NCBI RefSeq assembly: GCF_024297145.1
Contig: NZ_JANCTC010000005.1
Coordinates: 186,001-250,000, forward strand
DNA: 64,000 nt
From: Mesorhizobium sp. LMG 17147
GTDB taxonomy: Bacteria > Pseudomonadota > Alphaproteobacteria > Rhizobiales > Rhizobiaceae
Direction: 5' to 3'
Positions 55,500-64,000 of the stretch are shown here, in pieces (within the stretch, counting starts at the first letter, position 1; each line of letters opens with the position of its first letter). The position numbers and the translations under genes are program-made. A model generated the notes under the pieces. It did no database searches. It saw only the letters and a list, made by a program, of their open reading frames with translations, and was not told where the DNA came from.

Positions 55500-56137
55500 T
55501 CACAAGCCAGGGTGCGGTCGCAAGTCGGATACTTCGAGAATGACGCCCTGCGCGTCGGTTGCACTGGCATGTTCTACCAGATCGAAAGACCATCGTTGAG
55601 CGCTTTCTGCCACTTCGGCGCGGTAATCCCTGCCTTTGTGAAACAGGCCATGCGACCCCTTGGTCAGCCACGGCGCCGCCAGGTCGAGCAAGTCGGGCAG
55701 CGATGCGAGTGCCCTAGCTGTGACGATTTGCGGTGCAGGAACAAGAGGATAGCTATCGTCGATGCGGCGCGCGATGACCTTGGCGGGCAGATTGAACTTT
55801 CCGACCACCGTTTGCAGGAACGATGCTTTTTTCCGGTTGCTTTCAACAAGATCGATGCTGGCGCCTTCCCGCTCGGCGAGCAAAAATGCCAGCACTAGGC
55901 CGGGAAACCCGCCGCCGGAGCCCAGATCGACCCAGCGCTTCGCCTCTGGTTTGATTCGCGCCAGCTGCGCGCTGTCGAGGATGTGGCGGCGCCAGACATC
56001 GTCCTGCGTCGATTGCGCGGCGAGATTGATCCGGCGGTTCCATTTCTGGAAGACGGCCTCGAACGCGACCAGGCGATCGAATGTTTCACGTGAAACCGGG
56101 CCCGCTGCCGCCTGCAGGTTTGCCCAGGACGCAGCGC

Positions 56138-56141
<4 letters not shown>
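55500..56141 (-). CDS. rsmG: 16S rRNA 7-methylguanosine methyltransferase RsmG (GidB)
   Basis: 213 residues with the SAM-binding motif [20 protein letters not shown]. It methylates G527 of 16S rRNA. Translation begins at GTG 56141, overlapping the mnmG stop by GTGA. Residues PVSRETFDR are encoded by a parS-like site at 56082-56097, so the gene also carries a segregation signal. Confidence 0.95.
56082..56097. promoter_or_regulatory. parS-like site inside rsmG
   Basis: TGTTTCACGTGAAACC matches the parS consensus TGTTTCACGTGAAACA in 15 of 16 bases. It is in the 5' coding part of rsmG. Confidence 0.92.
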
Positions 56142-58042
<1,901 letters not shown>

Positions 58043-58107
58043 TTGTGTATTCCGATTCAAATCTGCCGACACATGTGCCCACAGCCACATGCTGTCAAGA
58101 ACAGTGC

Positions 58108-58123
58108 TCGTTTCACGTGAAAC
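58108..58123. promoter_or_regulatory. parS-like site between mnmG and mnmE (1)
   Basis: CGTTTCACGTGAAACA, 15 of 16 to consensus, in the 219-bp gap upstream of mnmG. Confidence 0.9.
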
Positions 58124-58147
58124 AATGTGGCGGTATCGGGGCCCTGG

Positions 58148-58163
58148 TGTTTCACGTGAGTCA
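58148..58163. promoter_or_regulatory. parS-like site between mnmG and mnmE (2)
   Basis: TGTTTCACGTGAGTCA, 14 of 16 to consensus, 24 bp after site 1. Confidence 0.75.
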
Positions 58164-58248
58164 TGGCGTTGGTCCCTTCGGTGGCGCAGAACATCGGCGG
58201 GACAGCGAAGGAGCGCCGTCGCTCGGCTTCCGTCACTGTTGCTTGCAA

Positions 58249-58264
58249 CGTTTCACGTGAGTCA
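58249..58264. promoter_or_regulatory. parS-like site overlapping mnmE stop (3)
   Basis: CGTTTCACGTGAGTCA, 13 of 16 to consensus. The final TCA is the mnmE stop codon (TGA on the minus strand). Confidence 0.65.
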
Positions 58265-59590
58265 TTTGCCGATACAGAACTGCGAAAAGATAACGTCCAG
58301 CATATCCTCGACATCGACCGCCCCGACGATTCGTCCAAGCCGATCCGCTGCCAGGCGCAGTTCCTCGGCCCGTAGCTCCTGCCCGCGATGACCACTGGCC
58401 CCTGCTGCGACCAGGAAGCGTTTCGTCTCGTTGAGCAACTCGACGTGCCGCAGCCGCGACGGCAGGATATCGCCGGCCTTGCCGATCTGCGCTGCGGCAC
58501 GACGCCCGATCTCGTCCAGCAATTCGGCCAGACCCGTGCCGTCCCGCGTCGAGATGGCGAAATCATAGTGCGCCGTGGGCGAGGGTGACTTGCCGCCCAA
58601 CAGGTCAATTTTTGTTCCGACCCTCAGCGCCGGAATGCCGCTCGGCACCACACCGATCGCGACTGGCTCCGCCAGATCCTCCAGCAGCAACAGCAGATCA
58701 GCGCTGTGCGCCTTGGTTCTGGCCTTCTCGATGCCAATCGCCTCAATCTTGCCGGGCGCCTCGCGCAGACCGGCGGTGTCGGTTACCCTGACCCGCACGC
58801 CTTCCAGGTCCAGTACAACCTCAAGCAGGTCGCGGGTCGTGCCGGGCTCGTCGGTGACGATGGCCGCTTCGCGCCGCGCCAAAGCGTTGAACAGGCTGGA
58901 CTTGCCGGCATTCGGCGCGCCAAGGATGACGACTTCGAACCCGTCGCGGAGGATTTCGGCGGCACGAAAGCCGGCGACATGGCGCTCGATTTCGTCGATC
59001 ATGGCCTGAACATCGGACCAGACCGAATCGGCGACCGAACCCGGCACGTCGTCCTCGTCGGCAAAATCGATCTCGGCCTCGATCATCGCCCGGGCGTGGA
59101 TCAGCCGTCGGCGCCAGCCCAGATAGAGTTCGCTCTGCACGCCCTGAGCGTTGTGAACGGCAAAACGCCGCTGCGCTTCGGTCTCGGCGTTGATGAGATC
59201 GGCCAGCGCCTCGGTCTCGACCAGATCGAGCTTGCCGTTGAGAAAGGCGCGGCGGGTGAATTCGCCAGGCTCGGCATGCCTGACGCCATCGAAGCCGGCG
59301 ATCGTTTCCAGCATCCTCGCCACGACGGCGCGTCCGCCATGCACGTGGAACTCGGCGACGTCCTCGCCGGTGAAACTGTCGGGCCCGGCAAAGAAGACAA
59401 CCAGGCCGCTGTCCAGCACCGATCCGTCGCGCGCCCGGAGCTTGCGATAGGTGGCCACGCGGTTCGGCACGGTCGATCCGGAAATCGTTTCGACAACGAA
59501 TCGACTCTGCGGCCCGGAAATCCGGATCACCGCAATGCCGGCCGGCAGGCGCCCGCTCGATAGCGCTACGATGGAGTCTTTTAAAATCAT
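58262..59590 (-). CDS. mnmE: tRNA modification GTPase MnmE (TrmE)
   Basis: 442 residues: N-terminal folate-binding domain (DSIVALSSGRLPAGIAVIRISG), GTPase domain inserted in the helical part (G1 GAPNAGKSS, G2/G3 DEPGTTRD and DTAGLREA, G4-like TKID) and the C-terminal C-I-G-K catalytic end. Works with MnmG. Slightly shorter than the 450-460 typical, but no domain missing. Confidence 0.96.
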   Translation of the reverse strand: MILKDSIVALSSGRLPAGIAVIRISGPQSRFVVETISGSTVPNRVATYRKLRARDGSVLDSGLVVFFAGPDSFTGEDVAEFHVHGGRAVVARMLETIAGFDGVRHAEPGEFTRRAFLNGKLDLVETEALADLINAETEAQRRFAVHNAQGVQSELYLGWRRRLIHARAMIEAEIDFADEDDVPGSVADSVWSDVQAMIDEIERHVAGFRAAEILRDGFEVVILGAPNAGKSSLFNALARREAAIVTDEPGTTRDLLEVVLDLEGVRVRVTDTAGLREAPGKIEAIGIEKARTKAHSADLLLLLEDLAEPVAIGVVPSGIPALRVGTKIDLLGGKSPSPTAHYDFAISTRDGTGLAELLDEIGRRAAAQIGKAGDILPSRLRHVELLNETKRFLVAAGASGHRGQELRAEELRLAADRLGRIVGAVDVEDMLDVIFSQFCIGK

Positions 59591-59649
59591 TTGCCCGCTC
59601 TGCCGAAGCGCCCTAGCTATGCCTGTTCAATCCGCCATCGAGTAGCGCC

Positions 59650-61665
59650 GTGACCTTGCCTGCACAAAACCTGCTTGCCGAAGAGGCCAGCCCCTATCTG
59701 CAGCAGCACAGCGGCAATCCGGTGCACTGGCGGCCGTGGTCGCCCGCCGCTCTGGCCGAAGCAAAGGCGCTGCAGCGCCCGATCCTGCTCTCTGTCGGCT
59801 ACGCCGCGTGCCATTGGTGCCACGTCATGGCGCATGAGAGCTTCGAGAACGACGACGTCGCCGCCGTCATGAACCGTCTCTTCGTCAATATCAAGGTGGA
59901 CCGCGAGGAGCGGCCCGACATCGACCAGATCTATATGGCGGCATTGTCCTCGATGGGCGAGCAAGGCGGCTGGCCGCTGACCATGTTCCTGACCCCGGAC
60001 GGCAAGCCGTTCTGGGGCGGCACCTACTTTCCGCGCGAGGCCCGCTACGGCCGGCCGGGCTTTGTCCAGGTGCTGGAGGCGGTTGACAAGGCTTGGCGGG
60101 AGAAGAAAGAAAGCGTTAACCAAAGTGCCGACGGCTTGAGCACGCATGTCGAGACGCGGCTGGCGGGCAGCCATGCCAAGGCCGTACTCGACCGCGGCAT
60201 GCTGGCAAAGTTCGCCAACGGCATTGACGGCATGATCGACCGCGAGCTGGGCGGCCTGCGCGGCGCGCCGAAATTCCCCAACGCGCCCTTCATGCAGAGC
60301 CTCTGGCTGTCCTGGCTGCGCGACGGCACCGCATCCCACCGCGACGCCGTTCTCCTCAGCCTCGAAAAGATGCTGGCCGGCGGCATCTACGACCATATAG
60401 GCGGCGGACTCAGCCGCTACTCGACCGACGCCGAATGGCTGGTGCCGCATTTCGAAAAAATGCTCTATGACAATGCCCAGCTCGTCCGGCTATGCAACTG
60501 GGCCTACGCGGCGACCGGCAAGGAATTATTCCGGCTGCGAATCGAAGAGACGGTCGCCTGGCTGTTGCGCGAAATGAGGGCCGAGGGCGGTGCCTTTGCC
60601 GCCAGCCTCGATGCCGATAGCGAGGGCGAGGAGGGGTTGTTCTACACCTGGAGCAGGGATGAAATCGAGACCGCCCTTGGCTACGAATCAGCCTTGTTTT
60701 TCAAATACTTCACACTTGCCGATCCGCATGGCTGGGAAGGCAAGCCGATCATCCACCAAACCGAAGCCCAGCAAATACAAAGCGTCGTCGATCAAGACCT
60801 CCTGGTTCCGCTCAAGCAGAGGCTGCTGGCAGCGAGGGAACAGCGCGTTCGGCCCGGGCGTGACGGCAAGGCCCTGACCGACTGGAACGGGTTGACGATC
60901 GCAGCCCTTGCCGAGGCCGGACGATCGCTTGGCCGATCCGACTGGATCGAAGCGTCGGAAGCGGCCTTTGCCGCCATTGCGGGCGCCGCCCGCGACGCCC
61001 GCCTGCCGCATTCCATGCTCGGGGAAAAGAAATTGTTTCCCGCGCTGTCGAGCGACTATGCGGCCATGGCCAATGCAGCCATCTCACTGTTCGAGGCGAC
61101 CGGCAATCCCGACTATATCGATCGCGCCAGGAAATTCATCGGGCAACTCGATCTCTGGCACCGGGACAGCGACAAGACCGGCTACTATCTGACCGCGTCC
61201 GACAGCGCGGATGTGCCCATCCGCATCCGCGGCGATGTCGACGAAGCCATTCCTTCCGCTACCGGCCAAATCATCGAAGCCCTGGTCCGATTGTCGTCGC
61301 TGACCGGCGATCTCGATCTCTGGGAAAAAGCCGGGACGGTCGCCGAGCATGCAGCCGGGCGGGCTGAGCACCAGGGCTATGGCCAGGCGGGTATAGTCAA
61401 TGCCTGTACCTTGGCGTTCGAGCCGTTGAAATTGGTGATCGTGGATAGATCTGAGAATCCAAGGCTTGTTCCGGTTGCGAATCGAAATCCGGACCCGCGC
61501 CGGGTGGACATCGTCGTGCCCGTCGGCTCTGCGACAAACCTGCCGACGCTGCCAGGCGGCGTCCTGCCACCAACCGAAAAGCCCGGCGCCTGGCTCTGCA
61601 CCGGGCAGGTCTGCCTGCCAGTGATAACGGAAGCTGAGGAGCTGGAACGGATGCTGCGGCGGTGA
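59650..61665 (+). CDS. DUF255 thioredoxin-like protein (YyaL/SPATA20-like)
   Basis: 671 residues starting with GTG. N-terminal DUF255 thioredoxin fold with C54-H-W-C57 (GYAACHWCHVMAHESF), then a six-hairpin glycosidase-like alpha/alpha barrel (GGIYDHIGGGLSRYSTDAEW, LYDNAQLVRLC, DWNGLTIAALAEAGR). The family is wide-spread, with redox or sugar-linked roles suggested but not proven. Divergent from mnmE by 59 bp. Confidence 0.92.
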   Translation: MTLPAQNLLAEEASPYLQQHSGNPVHWRPWSPAALAEAKALQRPILLSVGYAACHWCHVMAHESFENDDVAAVMNRLFVNIKVDREERPDIDQIYMAALSSMGEQGGWPLTMFLTPDGKPFWGGTYFPREARYGRPGFVQVLEAVDKAWREKKESVNQSADGLSTHVETRLAGSHAKAVLDRGMLAKFANGIDGMIDRELGGLRGAPKFPNAPFMQSLWLSWLRDGTASHRDAVLLSLEKMLAGGIYDHIGGGLSRYSTDAEWLVPHFEKMLYDNAQLVRLCNWAYAATGKELFRLRIEETVAWLLREMRAEGGAFAASLDADSEGEEGLFYTWSRDEIETALGYESALFFKYFTLADPHGWEGKPIIHQTEAQQIQSVVDQDLLVPLKQRLLAAREQRVRPGRDGKALTDWNGLTIAALAEAGRSLGRSDWIEASEAAFAAIAGAARDARLPHSMLGEKKLFPALSSDYAAMANAAISLFEATGNPDYIDRARKFIGQLDLWHRDSDKTGYYLTASDSADVPIRIRGDVDEAIPSATGQIIEALVRLSSLTGDLDLWEKAGTVAEHAAGRAEHQGYGQAGIVNACTLAFEPLKLVIVDRSENPRLVPVANRNPDPRRVDIVVPVGSATNLPTLPGGVLPPTEKPGAWLCTGQVCLPVITEAEELERMLRR

Positions 61666-61682
61666 TGGACCTGGCGCTCCGT

Positions 61683-61827
61683 CCCTTCTCCGTTGTGGGA
61701 GAAGGTGGATTGGTGCGCAGCGCCGAGACGGTTGAGGGGTGTTGGACGGAGTGCCGTCATAGCCAAGCTGGAGCACCCTCATCCGACCGAGCTTCGCTCG
61801 GCCACCTTCTCCCACAAGGGAGAAGGG
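61683..61827. repeat. long-armed inverted repeat between DUF255 gene and rho
   Basis: Two 26-base arms (61683-61708 and 61802-61827) are inverted copies with one mismatch around 93 bp; each arm is also a hairpin (CCTTCTCC-N4-GGAGAAGG). It could form a cruciform or stem, and may end both convergent genes. Confidence 0.78.
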
Positions 61828-61840
61828 AAGGCCCGCAACC

Positions 61841-63106
<1,266 letters not shown>

Positions 63107-63272
63107 CATTAGACGGACTCTGAGTAAGCTTTGGGAAAAATATCGGCGGGATGCGACAAATGCCGGGCGCGGCCGAAGCGATAAATGGGCGGCGCATGAC
63201 GGGAAGGAAGACCCGTCTTTTATCGTCGGTCGGTTGAAAGAGCAAGCCGCCTTTTGCGGGCAACCGAGGACG

Positions 63273-63815
63273 TCAGAACGGTTTTACGATAACCAGGACG
63301 ACGATGACGATCATCAGCAATGTAGGGATCTCATTGACGATCCGCCAGTGCCTTGCCGATTTTTCATTGCGGTCTTCGGCAAATTTGCGAACGGCGCCGG
63401 CGAGATAGCCATGCACGGCCGACAGACCAACCACCGCAGCGATCTTGGCATGCAGCCAGCCGCCCTGAAAACCAAAGCCTTTCCAGGCGAGCCACAGGCC
63501 GAATGCCCAGGTAATCACCATTGCCGGATTGATGATGCCGCGCAGCAGGCGGCGCTCCATCACCTTGAAAGTCTCCGACTGGACGGAGCCTTTTTCGGCA
63601 TCAGCATGATAGACCAACAAGCGCGGCAGATAGAGCATGCCCGCCATCCAGGAGATGACGGCAATCACATGGATCGCCTTCGCCCAGGGATAGAAATCAT
63701 CGGGCCCGAAGAAAAACAGCAGCCCGGCCAGCACCAGGAAGATGGCGATCCCAATTGCCGCGCGGTGCATCGCCCCTCGACCGCTGTTCGCGTTGTCTGC
63801 GCCCATCATCGTCAC
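63273..63815 (-). CDS. hemJ: protoporphyrinogen IX oxidase HemJ
   Basis: 180 residues, four to five membrane helices, with the HemJ/CopD-like pattern [31 protein letters not shown] and the C-terminal [24 protein letters not shown]. It oxidises protoporphyrinogen IX to protoporphyrin IX in the inner membrane. GTG 63815 has GGAG at six bases; it overlaps the hemE stop by GTGA. Confidence 0.94.
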   Translation of the reverse strand: MTMMGADNANSGRGAMHRAAIGIAIFLVLAGLLFFFGPDDFYPWAKAIHVIAVISWMAGMLYLPRLLVYHADAEKGSVQSETFKVMERRLLRGIINPAMVITWAFGLWLAWKGFGFQGGWLHAKIAAVVGLSAVHGYLAGAVRKFAEDRNEKSARHWRIVNEIPTLLMIVIVVLVIVKPF

Positions 63816-64000
63816 GATGCGCTCCGCACCAGTTTCACCATCTGCTCGACATGCGCCAGCGGCGTCTCCGGCGTGATGCCGTGGCCGAGGTTGAAGATCA
63901 GTGGTCCGTCGCCCAGCGCCTTCAGGATCGCCGCTACGCCGTCGGCAAGCGCCTTGCCGCCGACTACGAGCCTCAGCGGATCGAGATTGCCCTGCACGGC
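63812..64000 (-). CDS. hemE: uroporphyrinogen decarboxylase, C-terminal end (partial)
   Basis: The last 62 codons on the minus strand, from the window edge: [17 protein letters not shown], then [26 protein letters not shown], the well-known HemE ending. HemE decarboxylates uroporphyrinogen III to coproporphyrinogen III. In Caulobacter and relatives hemE borders oriC, so the origin may lie just right of the window (inference). Confidence 0.95.
   Translation of the reverse strand, partial: AVQGNLDPLRLVVGGKALADGVAAILKALGDGPLIFNLGHGITPETPLAHVEQMVKLVRSAS

Overview
The window looks like chromosomal DNA of an alphaproteobacterium of the Mesorhizobium/Phyllobacteriaceae kind. This is inferred from the high GC content, the protein families (rhizobial-type sugar ABC transporter, imuA-imuB-dnaE2 cassette, bkd operon), many palindromic intergenic repeats, and the block hemE-hemJ-rho / mnmE-mnmG-rsmG-parA-parB that lies near the replication origin in this class. 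Four parS-like sites at 56082-58264 support an origin-proximal position. The species cannot be fixed from the sequence alone. LAYOUT. 1-11.6 kb: housekeeping and metabolic genes (VOC protein, RidA, leuD, GNAT), an ArsR/SRPBCC operon with a palindromic operator inside its promoter, an FAD oxidoreductase, a DUF4173/response regulator/histidine kinase operon, a CitE-like lyase, DUF1737 and a small zincin. 11.7-17.5 kb: SOS-type mutagenesis cassette imuA-imuB-dnaE2 behind a GAAC-N7-GAAC LexA box. 17.6-20.3 kb: Trm112-like, LON-substrate-binding-domain, thioredoxin/TPR and YbaK-type proteins, then tRNA-Gly(GCC). 20.6-31.2 kb: an accessory island at the tRNA-Gly 3' end, bounded by two perfect direct repeats of about 460 bp (20576-21035 and 30706-31165). 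It carries a DUF3892 gene, a small HTH gene and one tightly overlapping operon: single-TRD S-like protein, HsdM, full-length HsdS, HsdR, a YgjP-type metallopeptidase, and then a PD-(D/E)XK nuclease-like protein. No integrase or transposase is visible. The left repeat holds a truncated copy of the ferritin-like gene that is intact beyond the right repeat. 32-41.4 kb: Gly/Asn-rich exported protein, M24 peptidase-like protein, AraC regulator divergent from a LacEFG-K-like sugar ABC transporter, and a natural GFO/IDH/MocA + aldo-keto reductase fusion. 41.5-46.7 kb: FMO-like oxidoreductase with an N-terminal NTF2-like domain, amidohydrolase, second RidA, Lrp regulator divergent from a saccharopine-dehydrogenase-like gene. 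46.9-52.0 kb: branched-chain 2-oxoacid dehydrogenase operon (E1 alpha, E1 beta, E2, E3); the E2 linker is partly encoded by a perfect palindromic repeat element. 52.4-64 kb: holA, parB, parA, rsmG, mnmG, mnmE, DUF255 thioredoxin-like protein, rho, hemJ and the 3' end of hemE. WORKING TOGETHER. The island looks like a restriction-based defence cargo parked at a tRNA gene. imuA/imuB/dnaE2 should form a DNA-damage-inducible translesion module. The sugar transporter and the fusion oxidoreductase look like one sugar-uptake and conversion unit under the AraC regulator. The bkd operon serves Val/Leu/Ile breakdown. The right-hand block couples chromosome segregation (ParAB/parS) with tRNA modification and heme synthesis genes. 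Most candidate novelty is in the island, the repeat-within-gene event in the E2 gene, the parS cluster and the promoter/operator structures.
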